Below, one piece after another: positions 16,305-25,049 of a stretch of DNA of 64,000 bases. This DNA comes from Mycobacterium heidelbergense (GTDB lineage: Bacteria; Actinomycetota; Actinomycetes; Mycobacteriales; Mycobacteriaceae), in contig NZ_AP022615.1 in NCBI RefSeq assembly GCF_010730745.1, positions 806,001-870,000 of the forward strand. The letters are read 5' to 3'. Below the pieces are notes generated by a model. It had not been told where the DNA came from, did not search any database, and saw only the letters and a list, made by a program, of their open reading frames with translations. A program made the position numbers and the translations under genes. Position 1 is the first letter of the stretch. Each line of letters begins with the position of its first letter.

Positions 16305-18143
16305 ATGAACGCATCACTCGCCTCGCAGGAGAGGCCCGACTTCGGCAAAATCGAGCGCCGCGCGCCGTCGGTGGCGCGCATGCTCCTCGACCGCGTTTCG
16401 GCCAGCCCGCACGCGGAAGCCTTTCGATACCCCCAGGATCACCACTGGGAGAGCGTGACCTGGCGGCAGGTCGGGGAACGCGTCGAGAACATCGCCGGCG
16501 GGCTGATCGCATTGGGAATCGCACCAGAGGATCGGGTCGCCCTGGCCTCATCGACGCGCTACGAATGGGTGCTCGTCGATTTCGCGGTCATGTGCGCCGG
16601 CGCCGCGACGACGACCGTGTACTCGACGACGAAGGCCGGCGACGTCGCCTATATCGTGTCAAACTCGGGAAGCCGAGTGGTGGTGGCCGAGAACCGAATC
16701 CAAGTGGACAAGCTGCTCGAACACCGGGACGAACTGCCCGAGGTGAGCAAGGTCGTCGTCATCGACGGCAACGGCGACGGCGACTGGGTGATCAGCCTTG
16801 CCGAGCTCGAACAGATGGGTAGGCGGTTGCTCGCCGGCTCGCCCGATGCGGTCGAAAAGCGTGTCGCGTCCATCGGCCCGGGCCAACTCGCCAGCCTCAT
16901 TTACACCTCGGGGACCACCGGCCGACCGAAGGGTGTACGGCTGACACACGAAGCGTGGACGTACACCGCGGCGGCCATTGATGCGCTCAACATCCTCGGC
17001 CCTGACGACCTCAACTATCTGTGGCTGCCACTGGCTCACGCCTTCGGCAAGGTGATGCTGGCGCTCCCCCTGCAGATCGGCTTTCCGACTGCGATCGACG
17101 GCCGCGTCGAGCGGATCATCGACAACCTGGCGACCCTGCGTCCCACCATCATGGGTGCGGCGCCACGCATCTTCGAGAAGGCCCATGCGCACATCGAGGG
17201 GATGGTCGCCGAGCGCGGCCGGCTCACGAAAAGGTTGTTCGACTGGGCGATAGCGGTCGGCGTGCAGGTGTCGGCCGCCCGCCAGGCGGGGAAGAGACCG
17301 TCGTGGGCGGCGTTGCTGACCTACAAAGCGGCCGACCGGATGGTGTTCTCCGGCATCCGGAAGCGCTTCGGTGGCAGGTTGCGGTTCTTCGTCTCCGCGG
17401 CCGCCGCCCTCGACAGTAATGTCGCTCAGTGGTTCGACGCCATCGGCATCATCGTGCTCGAGGGCTACGGCCTGACAGAGAGCGCCGCCGCGTCATTTAT
17501 CAACCGCCCCAACGCTTATCGGTTCGGGACGGTCGGCTGGCCATTCCCGGCCACCGAGGTGAGGATCGCCGGCGACGGCGAAGTTTTGATCAGGGGGCCG
17601 GGAGTGATGACCGCCTACCACGACCTGCCGGACGCCACCGCCGAGGCGCTCGACCGGGACGGTTGGCTCCACACCGGTGACATCGGAGAGCTCGATGCCG
17701 ACGGCTTTCTGCGAATTACAGACCGCAAGAAAGACATGTTCAAAACCTCGCAGGGCAAGTACGTGGCGCCCTCGGTGATCGACGCCAGGTTCAAGGGCCT
17801 CTGCCCGTACGCGAGCGAGTTCCTGGTCTACGGGGAAGGCAAGCCATATTGCGTGGCGCTGATCGGCCTCGACAAGGAGGCGCTCACCGACTGGGCCGAT
17901 AAGCATGGCCTGGCGGGTAAGTCCTTCGCTGAGATAGCCACCGATGACAGGACCCACGAACTGATCGCCGGCTACATCGACGCGCTGAACTCGGAGCTGA
18001 ATCGCTGGGAGCAGATCAAGAAGTTCACGATCGCCGACCGCGAACTCACCGTCGAAGCCGGCGACTTGACGCCGAGCATGAAGCTCCGCCGCAAGGTCGT
18101 CATCGACAGCTTCGCCGACCGCCTGTCGGCTCTGTATGAATGA
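16305..18143 (+). CDS. Long-chain fatty-acid-CoA ligase (FadD type)
   Basis: 612-residue AMP-forming synthetase of the long-chain acyl-CoA ligase group (FadD15/Faa-like). The adenylation P-loop is YTSGTTGRPKGVRLTHE (about residues 205-221). EGYGLTESAAASF is motif A5, and WLHTGDIGELDADGFLRITDRKKDMFKTSQGK gives motifs A7-A8 with the hinge residue. The C-terminal catalytic lysine region is DLTPSMKLRRKVV. Reaction: fatty acid + ATP + CoA to acyl-CoA + AMP + PPi. The frame is open back to 16227 and neither start has a good ribosome site; ATG 16305 gives the family N-terminus. Its place in the cluster suggests lipid use during dormancy. Confidence 0.87.
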   Translation: MNASLASQERPDFGKIERRAPSVARMLLDRVSASPHAEAFRYPQDHHWESVTWRQVGERVENIAGGLIALGIAPEDRVALASSTRYEWVLVDFAVMCAGAATTTVYSTTKAGDVAYIVSNSGSRVVVAENRIQVDKLLEHRDELPEVSKVVVIDGNGDGDWVISLAELEQMGRRLLAGSPDAVEKRVASIGPGQLASLIYTSGTTGRPKGVRLTHEAWTYTAAAIDALNILGPDDLNYLWLPLAHAFGKVMLALPLQIGFPTAIDGRVERIIDNLATLRPTIMGAAPRIFEKAHAHIEGMVAERGRLTKRLFDWAIAVGVQVSAARQAGKRPSWAALLTYKAADRMVFSGIRKRFGGRLRFFVSAAAALDSNVAQWFDAIGIIVLEGYGLTESAAASFINRPNAYRFGTVGWPFPATEVRIAGDGEVLIRGPGVMTAYHDLPDATAEALDRDGWLHTGDIGELDADGFLRITDRKKDMFKTSQGKYVAPSVIDARFKGLCPYASEFLVYGEGKPYCVALIGLDKEALTDWADKHGLAGKSFAEIATDDRTHELIAGYIDALNSELNRWEQIKKFTIADRELTVEAGDLTPSMKLRRKVVIDSFADRLSALYE

Positions 18144-18197
18144 GGCGTTCGGCGCGACGGCGCCGCAACGAGCCGACCCAGCCCGCGGGATTTATCG

Positions 18198-18217
18198 ACC
18201 GGGACCTAAGACCCCAA
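18198..18217. promoter_or_regulatory. Strong DosR box upstream of the Rv2629-like gene
   Basis: ACCGGGACCTAAGACCCCAA matches the 20-bp DosR consensus at 16 positions, the best score in the window by eye. A second palindrome, GAGGGCCAACGACCCTC (18221-18237), follows with one extra spacer base. Both lie within 110 bp of the ATG at 18305. Confidence 0.8.
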
Positions 18218-18304
18218 TCGGAGGGCCAACGACCCTCGCGGTGCCGCGGGTGACTTTCATACGGTGGGAAGGCGAACACAAGACGAAACAACGGAAGGCA
18301 TGGC

Positions 18305-19426
18305 ATGCGATCGGAACGCCTCCGGGGGCTGGTCACCGCACAAGGCCCTTTCGCCTCGGTGTATTTCGACGACTCCCACGACACTGCGGATGCCGTCGGC
18401 CAACTCGACGCGAGATGGCGCGATATCCGCAAGCACCTCGAGGACCGGGACGCGGACGCGGAAATCATTGGCAGGCTTGAGCAAGCCGTTCTGAACCATC
18501 GACCCGCCGTGGGGCGGCGCGGCCGCGCGGTGATTGCCACCAGCGACCAGGTCCTGGTCAATGAGGAGCTGGCCAGCCCGCCACCGGCCACGGTGGTTCG
18601 CCTTTCGGACTACCCGTACGTCGTGCCGCTGATCGAGCTGGCGACGCCGCGACCGACCTACGTGTTCGCCGCGGTTGATCACACCGGCGCCGATGTCACC
18701 CTGTACCGGGGCGACACCGTCAGGTCCACCACCGTCGAGGGTGACGGGTATCCGGTGCATAAGCCGGGCACCGCCGGCTGGAAAGGCTATGGCGACCTGC
18801 AGCACACGACCGATGAAGCCATCCGCATGAACTGCCGCGCCATCGCCCACCACCTCACCCGGCTGGTGGACGAAGCCGATCCCGCAGTGGTATTCGTGTG
18901 CGGCGAGGTTCGTGCGCGCACCGATGTGGTTTCGGAACTGCCCGAGCGGGTCGCCGAACGGGTGTCGCAGCTCCATGCGGGGACCCGACGAACCGGTCTC
19001 GACGAACAAGCGATCCGCGAATTCACGTCGACGGAATTCGCGCGGCGCCGCGCCATCGAGATGGCTGACGTCGCTGACCGATTCGAAACCGAAACCGGTC
19101 GCGATTCCGGATTGGCGGCCGAAGGGCTCGCCGCGGTATGCGCGGCGTTGCGGGGCGGCGACGTCGACACGCTGATCGTCGGCGAGCTGGACGATATGAC
19201 CGTGGTCACCGGGGAAGCCCTCACCACCGTCGCGCCCGATCCCGACGTGCTGTCCGAGCTTGGCGAACCGGCGGTACGGGTCGCACGGGCCGACGAGGCC
19301 CTGCCGTTCACCGCAATCGCGATTGGCGCGTCATTGGTCCGGGCCGACAACCGGATCGCCCCTACGGACGGGGTCGGTGCCCTGCTGCGATACGTCGCGG
19401 CACCCGGCCACGCCACGCGACATTGA
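18305..19426 (+). CDS. Rv2629-family protein (baeRF, ribosome-hibernation related)
   Basis: 373-residue protein, almost the exact length of M. tuberculosis Rv2629 (374), a DosR-regulon gene. It belongs to the bacterial archaeo-eukaryotic release factor-like (baeRF) group: an N-terminal SVYFDDSHDT segment, a central VFAAVDHTGADVTLYRGD strand pair, and a C-terminal L7Ae-like region with DTLIVGELDD. The related protein Balon and its mycobacterial homologue bind the ribosomal A site during hibernation. The release-factor GGQ motif is not visible, which fits a hibernation rather than a termination role. GGAAGG precedes the ATG. It overlaps the convergent hydrogenase protease gene by 96 bp. Confidence 0.82.
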   Translation: MRSERLRGLVTAQGPFASVYFDDSHDTADAVGQLDARWRDIRKHLEDRDADAEIIGRLEQAVLNHRPAVGRRGRAVIATSDQVLVNEELASPPPATVVRLSDYPYVVPLIELATPRPTYVFAAVDHTGADVTLYRGDTVRSTTVEGDGYPVHKPGTAGWKGYGDLQHTTDEAIRMNCRAIAHHLTRLVDEADPAVVFVCGEVRARTDVVSELPERVAERVSQLHAGTRRTGLDEQAIREFTSTEFARRRAIEMADVADRFETETGRDSGLAAEGLAAVCAALRGGDVDTLIVGELDDMTVVTGEALTTVAPDPDVLSELGEPAVRVARADEALPFTAIAIGASLVRADNRIAPTDGVGALLRYVAAPGHATRH

Positions 19427-19894
19427 CGGAAGCCCCTGGGCCGCTCGCTGCCTGCAATTGATTTCGGCCGCTACCATGCCGACCACTTCCGGAACGGCGC
19501 GCGCGACCCGCGGGGTCAAACCGATGCCATGACCGGTGTCCGCCGCCTCGATGGTGAACACCGCGAGCGTGCCGGGCACTCGTCCCAGCGCCTGACCCAG
19601 CGCATGGGTGCGGCCGATGTCGACCGTGTGCGAGCTCAATCCTTCCGGTTGGGCGGGCACATCGCGGACGTCGCAGCGACGGATCCGGCCCGGGGTTGAC
19701 GGGGTGACGATCGCGGCATCGACTATCAGGGCCAGCTCGGCGCCCGTCCACGCGTCGAGCAGGCCCATCGGATCCGAGATGCCCGTTCGCACGGCAACAT
19801 TCGGCAACGTGAGGTCGTCCAGCGCGGCGGCGACGGCCACGCCCACGCCGTCGTCGCGCCGGTAGCGGTTGCCGAGGCCGACGACGACGATCAT
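19331..19894 (-). CDS. [NiFe]-hydrogenase maturation endopeptidase
   Basis: 187-residue HycI/HoxW-type protease that trims the C-terminus of the hydrogenase large subunit once nickel is in place. It starts VVVGLGNRYRRDDGVGVAV, the family signature whose Asp (RDDGVG) and a later Asp/His bind nickel (IVDAAI, SSHTVDIG). The ATG at 19894 overlaps the stop of hyhL (ATGA), so the two are translationally coupled. The frame runs some 30 residues past the usual family end, and this tail overlaps the convergent baeRF gene; it may be non-essential. The upstream open frame to 20293 is antisense noise. Confidence 0.87.
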   Translation of the reverse strand: MIVVVGLGNRYRRDDGVGVAVAAALDDLTLPNVAVRTGISDPMGLLDAWTGAELALIVDAAIVTPSTPGRIRRCDVRDVPAQPEGLSSHTVDIGRTHALGQALGRVPGTLAVFTIEAADTGHGIGLTPRVARAVPEVVGMVAAEINCRQRAAQGLPSMSRGVAGCRDVSQQGTDPVRRGDPVVGPDQ

Positions 19895-21183
19895 CCCCGC
19901 CGCACCGTCAGCGTCAGGAAGTGCGCCGAACAGGAAATGCACGGGTCGTAGCTGCGAATCAACCGCTCGCACAGCGCGGTCAGCGCGCCGTCGTCGAGTG
20001 AGAGGTTGTTCGACAGGAGGCGGGCCAGGTCGGCCTCGATCGCCGCCTGATTCTGCGACGTCGGCGGGACGATCGTCGCCGCCGAGACCAGCCCGTCCTC
20101 GCCGATCCGGTAGCGGTGGTACAGCAGGCCGCGGGGCGCCTCGCTGACACCATGACCCAGGCCGGCGCGGGCCGGAACGTCGACGAACGGGCGCGACGGA
20201 CGCCGGTATTCGTCGATGATCCGCAGCGCCTCTTCGACGGCGTAGACGACTTCGACGGCGCGCACGACGATGCTGCGGAAGGGGTTTCGGCATTCGGACG
20301 ACAGGCCCGCGTTGGCGGCGGCCTGCGCGGCGATGGGCGATAGCGCCGGCGAGTTCAGCGAGTACCGCGCCAGCGGTCCGGTCAGGTAGCGACCGCCATC
20401 CAGCGTCGCGTGCAGGGCGGTGGAGTAGGGCACCTGCGACTCGTGCACGTGCTCGATGAAGTCGGCCACGGGAAACGGCGGGCCGGCGCTGCGCGCGATG
20501 GCGCCGTTCTCGATCGGGTAGCGGCCCGGCGCGGTGAGCGCCAAGAACTCGTGGTCGAGCTCGAGGTCGGGGAAGTCAAACCCGGACACCCACTCGACGG
20601 TCGCCAGCGCGTCGTCCAGCGCCCGACGCAGCTGTTCGGCCACCGGGGTGAAGTCCGATCGGGTTGGCACGGAATAGAATCCGCCCAGCCGCACGTTGAC
20701 GGGGTGGATGGCGCGCCCGCCGACGAACTCCATCAGCCGGTTGCCCGCCTTCTTCAGCGCCAGTCCACGCTCGACCGCCGCGGCATGGTCGCGGGCCATC
20801 CCGATGATGTCGGGGTAGCCGAGGAAATCCGGGGCGTGCAACAGGTAGATGTGCAGGGCGTGGCTGTTGATCCATTCGCCGCAGTACAGCAACCGCCGCA
20901 ACGCGACGAGCTCCTCGTCCACGTCGACCCCGCAGGCGTCTTCGATCGCGTTGCAGGCGCTGACCTGATAGGCGACCGGGCAGATGCCACAGACGCGTGC
21001 CGTCAGGTCGGGCGGCTCGGTGTGGGCGCGTCCGCGCAGGAACGCCTCGAAGAACCGCGGCGGCTCATAGATGTTGAGCCGCACGCTTTCCAGCGCCCCG
21101 TCCTTCAGCGTGACATGAAGCGCGCCTTCACCTTCCACCCGCGTCAGCGTGCCGACGCTCAGCGTGCGGGTCTCCGGAGTCAC
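19891..21183 (-). CDS. hyhL: Group 3b [NiFe]-hydrogenase large (alpha) subunit
   Basis: 430-residue catalytic subunit. The N-terminal nickel-ligand motif is RVCGICPVAYQVSACNAIEDA and the C-terminal one DPCISCSAH, followed by nine residues (FLTLTVRRG) expected to be removed by the maturation protease. Together the four cysteines bind the Ni-Fe centre. The GTG start at 21183 overlaps the hyhS stop (GTGA). Order hyhB-hyhG-hyhS-hyhL is that of NADP-linked group 3b hydrogenases, including DosR-dependent Hyh of M. smegmatis. Expected to evolve H2 or recycle reductant in hypoxia. The hypABCDEF maturation genes are not in this window. Confidence 0.93.
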   Translation of the reverse strand: MTPETRTLSVGTLTRVEGEGALHVTLKDGALESVRLNIYEPPRFFEAFLRGRAHTEPPDLTARVCGICPVAYQVSACNAIEDACGVDVDEELVALRRLLYCGEWINSHALHIYLLHAPDFLGYPDIIGMARDHAAAVERGLALKKAGNRLMEFVGGRAIHPVNVRLGGFYSVPTRSDFTPVAEQLRRALDDALATVEWVSGFDFPDLELDHEFLALTAPGRYPIENGAIARSAGPPFPVADFIEHVHESQVPYSTALHATLDGGRYLTGPLARYSLNSPALSPIAAQAAANAGLSSECRNPFRSIVVRAVEVVYAVEEALRIIDEYRRPSRPFVDVPARAGLGHGVSEAPRGLLYHRYRIGEDGLVSAATIVPPTSQNQAAIEADLARLLSNNLSLDDGALTALCERLIRSYDPCISCSAHFLTLTVRRG

Positions 21184-21938
21184 CGCTGGCTCCGCTCGGC
21201 GGTGAAACTGGCCACGTTGAACGTCGAGAACACCCGGTCGACGTCGCCGTCGGACATGCCGTCGCGGCGCAGCAGCGGGATCAACGTCGCGGTTCGGGGC
21301 GCCGCGGACGGGCCGAAACAGCCATAGCAGCCGCGGTGATGCCGTGGGCACAGTGCCCCACAACCCGCGTGGGTGACCGGGCCGAGGCACGGAATCCCCT
21401 CCGCCACAACCAGACACGTCACACCATGGTGTTTGCACTCGGTGCACACCGTCTTGGCCGGAATCCGGGGTTTGCGCCCGATCAGCAGCGCCGCGAGGGT
21501 GTCGAGCAGCTGACCGCGGTCGATCGGGCACCCCGGCAGCTCGTAGTCGACCTTGACGTGCGCCGACGCCGGCGTGGAAGTCGCCAGCGTGTCGATGTAT
21601 TCGGGTTTGGCGTACACAACGGAGGCGAACTCGGTGACGTCGGCGAAGTTGCGCAGCGCCTGCACTCCCCCGGCCGTGGCGCACGCACCGATGGTGACCA
21701 ACAGCGTCGACTGCTCCCGGATCTCGTGGATGCGTTGCTCATCGCGGCGGGTGGTGATCGAGCCCTCGACCAGCGACACGTCGTAGGGACCCCCGACCGC
21801 CGCGCTGGAGGCCTCGGCGAAGGTGGCGATCTGCGCGTGGTCGGCGAGGGTGAGCAGCTCGTCCTCGCAGTCCAGCAGGGTCAGCTGGCAACCGTCGCAC
21901 GAGGCGAACTTCCACACGGCCAGGGTGGGCCGGCCCAT
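21180..21938 (-). CDS. hyhS: Group 3b [NiFe]-hydrogenase small (delta) subunit
   Basis: 252-residue iron-sulfur subunit. FASCDGCQLTLLDCEDELL at the N-terminus and IGACATAGGVQAL give the proximal cluster ligands. The C-terminal half supplies more cysteines (KTVCTECKHHGVTCL, CLGPVTHAGCGALCP, CYGCFGP). There is no twin-arginine signal, so the enzyme is cytoplasmic as in other group 3 enzymes. It starts one base after the stop of hyhG and ends in a GTGA overlap with hyhL. It passes electrons between the Ni-Fe site and the flavin subunit pair. Confidence 0.92.
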   Translation of the reverse strand: MGRPTLAVWKFASCDGCQLTLLDCEDELLTLADHAQIATFAEASSAAVGGPYDVSLVEGSITTRRDEQRIHEIREQSTLLVTIGACATAGGVQALRNFADVTEFASVVYAKPEYIDTLATSTPASAHVKVDYELPGCPIDRGQLLDTLAALLIGRKPRIPAKTVCTECKHHGVTCLVVAEGIPCLGPVTHAGCGALCPRHHRGCYGCFGPSAAPRTATLIPLLRRDGMSDGDVDRVFSTFNVASFTAERSQR

Positions 21939-22772
21939 CTAAAGCTCCTTCACCGTCAGCAGCGGACCCGCGACGTCGTAACCGACGACGGGCCCGTCCC
22001 GGCACAGCAGCAGCGGACCCAGCTGGCAATGGCCACACCAACCGATCCCGCACTGCATGTTGCGCTCCAACGAGACCCGAATATTTTGAGCGGCAACGCC
22101 TTTCGCCAGCAAGGCCTCGGCGCCGAATCGCAGCATCGGCTCGGGCCCGCACAGGAACGCGGTGGTGCGGCCGGGGTCGAGCGCAAGCCGCCGCAGCGGC
22201 TCGGTGACCAGGCCGACCTCGCCGCGCCAGCCCGGCGCCGGGGCGTCAACGATCAAATGCAATTCGATCTGCGGGTCGTCGGCCCACTTTTCGAGCTGGG
22301 CGGCGAACACGAAATCGGCCCGCGAGCGGGCGCCCACGACGAGCGTCACCGTGCCGTAGCGCGATCGCTGGGCCAGCGCGCCCAGCACCGCCGGCCGCAG
22401 CGGGCACAAACCCACCCCGCCGGCGACCAGGACCAGGTCCCGGCCCACGGCCTCGGCCAGCCCCCAGCTGGTGCCGAATGGGCCTCGCACCCCGACGACG
22501 CTGCCCGGTTCGGCGTCGTGCAGCGCCCGGCTCACCGCGCCGACCGCGCGGATCGTGTGGGTGATCGACCCGTCGGCGACGGTGGGATCGCCGCTGATCG
22601 AGATTGCCGCCTCGCCCACCCCGAACGCGTAGAGCATCATGAATTCCCCCGGCTGCGGTGCCCGCAGGGGCGCGTCGAGCGGTTCGAGGGTGAGCGTCGC
22701 CGAATCCGGGCTCTCCACGACGCGGTCGCGCACCCGGTACGGGACCGGCGCCATGGGAGAGTGGTCAGTCAT
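21939..22772 (-). CDS. hyhG: Hydrogenase FAD/NAD(P)-binding (gamma) subunit
   Basis: 277-residue ferredoxin-reductase-type diaphorase subunit. The flavin-binding barrel comes first (PGEFMMLYAFGVGEAAISISG). The nucleotide-binding region is LVLVAGGVGLCPLRPAVLGAL with CGPEPMLRFG. A 2Fe-2S motif, CGIGWCGHCQLGPLLLC, sits near the C-terminus. It exchanges electrons with NAD(P)H. The start overlaps the end of hyhB by 8 bp. The ATG at 22772 and an in-frame ATG at 22754 are both possible starts. Confidence 0.92.
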   Translation of the reverse strand: MTDHSPMAPVPYRVRDRVVESPDSATLTLEPLDAPLRAPQPGEFMMLYAFGVGEAAISISGDPTVADGSITHTIRAVGAVSRALHDAEPGSVVGVRGPFGTSWGLAEAVGRDLVLVAGGVGLCPLRPAVLGALAQRSRYGTVTLVVGARSRADFVFAAQLEKWADDPQIELHLIVDAPAPGWRGEVGLVTEPLRRLALDPGRTTAFLCGPEPMLRFGAEALLAKGVAAQNIRVSLERNMQCGIGWCGHCQLGPLLLCRDGPVVGYDVAGPLLTVKEL

Positions 22773-23889
22773 CGCCGGCCATCTTGGTCATCTCCGCGGT
22801 GATGTCAATCCCGGTGGGACACCAGGCGATGCATCGCCCGCAGCCGACGCAGCCCGACATGCCGAACTGGTCGTGCCAGGTGCCGAGTTTGTGGGTAAGC
22901 CAATGCCGGTAGCGCGAGGCGCCGGACTGGCGGACGCTGCCGCCGCCGTGGATGAAGGTGAAATCGAACTCGAAGCACGACGCCCAATGCCGCCAGCGCT
23001 CGGCGTGCTCGCCGGTGAGGTCGCTGACGTCTTCGGTGCTGGTGCAAAAGCACGTTGGGCACACCATCGTGCAGTTGCCGCACGTCAGGCAGCGACCGGC
23101 GACCTCCTCCCACTGCGGCGACTCGCGTGAGCGAATCAGCAGGTCCCGCAGGTCCGCGTCCGGCATCCGGCGGCCCATCTTGTCGACCGCGGCCTCGACA
23201 TCGTCGCGCGCGCAACGGATTTCGTCGGTGCCGGCCGCCCGGTGCGGGACCGCCGCGAGCACGTCGGCGCCCTCCTGACTGCCGACGTCGACGAGGTACG
23301 TAGACGCGTCGCCGTCGAGGCGCTCGGTCAGGGCAAGGTCGTAGCCCGGCCCGACCGCGGGGCCGGTGCCCATCGACGCGCAGAAGCACAGCCCACCCGG
23401 CTCGGTGCAGTTCACCGCCACCACGAAGGCCCGCCGCCGACGGCCGACAAAGGCGTTGTCCGGATACTCGGAACGGCCGAGCACCCGGTCGAGGGTGGCG
23501 ATCGCGGCCAGGTCGCAGCCGCGCACCCCGAGGAACGCGTACCGCGGGACCTCCTCGTCGGGTTGCGCGCCGCCGGGCCCGTCGCGCGTGCCGGCCCACA
23601 GGCGCTGCCGCGGGGGGTGGAGGAACTGTTTCCAGGACTGCGGCCCGGCCGAATGCCCGAACGCCGCGTCGTCGCCGCGACGGCGCACCCGATAGTGGCC
23701 GGGGCCCACGTCGACACCCCAGCCGCGCGGCAGGTCGGCCGCCGACTCCAGTTCCGCCAGCACGATCGCGTTGTCCCGCAACGTCGGTCCGACCACGCGA
23801 TAGCCGCGCTCGATCAGCACCTCGACGAGGCGGTGCAGCCCGGCCGCATCGAACGACGCGACGTCGGAGTCCTTGCCGTATCCGCTCAT
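22765..23889 (-). CDS. hyhB: Hydrogenase 4Fe-4S (beta) subunit
   Basis: About 374 residues. It resembles the HyhB/AsrA-like electron-transfer subunit. After an N-terminal region with RYAFLGVRGCDLAAIATLDRVL and a cysteine-bearing NCTEPGGLCFCASMG stretch, two 4Fe-4S motifs follow: CLTCGNCTMVCPTCFC and CVGCGRCIAWCPTGID. It links the flavin subunit to the small subunit. The start is uncertain between ATG 23889 and GTG 23895, both with a weak ribosome site. The gene follows the nitroreductase gene after about 45 bp on the same strand, so both may be transcribed from the DosR-like site at 25018. Confidence 0.9.
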   Translation of the reverse strand: MSGYGKDSDVASFDAAGLHRLVEVLIERGYRVVGPTLRDNAIVLAELESAADLPRGWGVDVGPGHYRVRRRGDDAAFGHSAGPQSWKQFLHPPRQRLWAGTRDGPGGAQPDEEVPRYAFLGVRGCDLAAIATLDRVLGRSEYPDNAFVGRRRRAFVVAVNCTEPGGLCFCASMGTGPAVGPGYDLALTERLDGDASTYLVDVGSQEGADVLAAVPHRAAGTDEIRCARDDVEAAVDKMGRRMPDADLRDLLIRSRESPQWEEVAGRCLTCGNCTMVCPTCFCTSTEDVSDLTGEHAERWRHWASCFEFDFTFIHGGGSVRQSGASRYRHWLTHKLGTWHDQFGMSGCVGCGRCIAWCPTGIDITAEMTKMAGDD

Positions 23890-23939
23890 CGACACATCAT
23901 CCGCCTATTCGGGTGTGCGGCATAGCGGTTCGGGTCGCC

Positions 23940-24932
23940 CTATCGGTGAATGTTTTGCTCGTTCGCCCATTCGACGACGTCGGAGAGTTCGCGACGGGGT
24001 GTCGCCGGCAGCGGGTCCGCATTGATCGGCGCCCAGCCCACCCGAAGCAGCATCTGCGGGTAGTCGCCGCCGCCGAAGATGTCGGAGCGGACCGACTCGC
24101 GTGTTTCGGCGATCTCCAGCGGCTCGGTGACCGGGCAACTGGCCAACCCCATCGACGTCGCGCTGAGGAGCACGATGCTGGTGGCCTCGCCGGCGCGCAG
24201 CCGTGCCAGCCGGTCATCGGCCCGGGTTCCCAGGGCGAGGACGACGGCATTCTCGTCGGCGGATGACGAGGCCGGTGCCATGGGCAGCACGGGACCGGCG
24301 AAGAACCGGCCCGGTATCTTCGCCTCCGGGTCCGAAACCGGGGTATTGCGCGCCGGAACGCCCGCCACCGATGCGTAGCGCCCGCTCCACGCCGTGAGCT
24401 CCGCGAGATAATCGCGGTTTAGATGATCCCAGACGGATTGGGCGACAATCTTATGCAGCTGGTCGACGTCTTGAACCTGGCACAGCGTCACGCCGTTTCG
24501 GGCCGCCCGCGCGGCCATCAGCGCGATGTCGCCCACCGGTACCGGCCAGGAACTGTAGTAGCGCCGGTCGGTGCGGCGCCGCGGTATCGCCGCCGCGAGC
24601 GCTATGTCGACGGAATCGGCCGGATACGAGGACAATTCGATCGCCGCAAGGTGGTCGGGGTCGGCCGGGTTCGGCAGCCGGGTCACCTTGGATCGCCACC
24701 CGACGGCCGCCAAGGCAACGACACAGTGATGCAGCGCCGCACCGCAACTCAGGATCAGGTCCCGGCCGTCCGGGTCGGTGTTGGGCAGTTGCCGGGCCTC
24801 GTCAGCGTAGAGGTGCAGGCTCGCCGCGTCCACCCGCCACCGCCACGGCTGCGTGTTGTGCACCGAGGGCGCCCGAGACGCCAGGCTCAGGACCGTCCGG
24901 AGTGTGCCGGCATCCGGAAAGCGCACGTTCAT
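23940..24932 (-). CDS. Acg-type nitroreductase heading the hydrogenase operon
   Basis: 330-residue Acg/Rv3127-type protein with the family start LSLASRAPSVHNTQPWRWRVD and DGRDLILSCGAALHHCVVAL. It is more divergent than the pair at 10.2-12.4 kb, with a central GRFFAGPVLPMAPASSS region those lack. ATG 24932 is preceded by GAAGGGAA and gives the family length; the frame to 25004 has no family match. It directly precedes hyhB on the same strand, suggesting a flavin-linked partner for the hydrogenase, though this is inference from position. Confidence 0.87.
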   Translation of the reverse strand: MNVRFPDAGTLRTVLSLASRAPSVHNTQPWRWRVDAASLHLYADEARQLPNTDPDGRDLILSCGAALHHCVVALAAVGWRSKVTRLPNPADPDHLAAIELSSYPADSVDIALAAAIPRRRTDRRYYSSWPVPVGDIALMAARAARNGVTLCQVQDVDQLHKIVAQSVWDHLNRDYLAELTAWSGRYASVAGVPARNTPVSDPEAKIPGRFFAGPVLPMAPASSSADENAVVLALGTRADDRLARLRAGEATSIVLLSATSMGLASCPVTEPLEIAETRESVRSDIFGGGDYPQMLLRVGWAPINADPLPATPRRELSDVVEWANEQNIHR

Positions 24933-25017
24933 GGCTCGCGTTCCCTTCGGTAATGCGTGGTCGCATCCACGATCGCGCAATCGCGCCGGGCCGCACGAGG
25001 GCACGACGGCTCTAGCA

Positions 25018-25037
25018 AAAGGGACTTTGTGCCAATT
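25018..25037. promoter_or_regulatory. DosR-like site for the nitroreductase-hyh operon
   Basis: AAAGGGACTTTGTGCCAATT has a perfect GGGACTTT half-site and a weaker second half (GTGCC). It lies 86-105 bp upstream of the ATG at 24932, in the only gap before the five-gene hydrogenase operon, and 13 bp beyond the antiporter stop. Half-site quality leaves some doubt. Confidence 0.5.
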
Positions 25038-25049
25038 CCTCGGGTGCGC

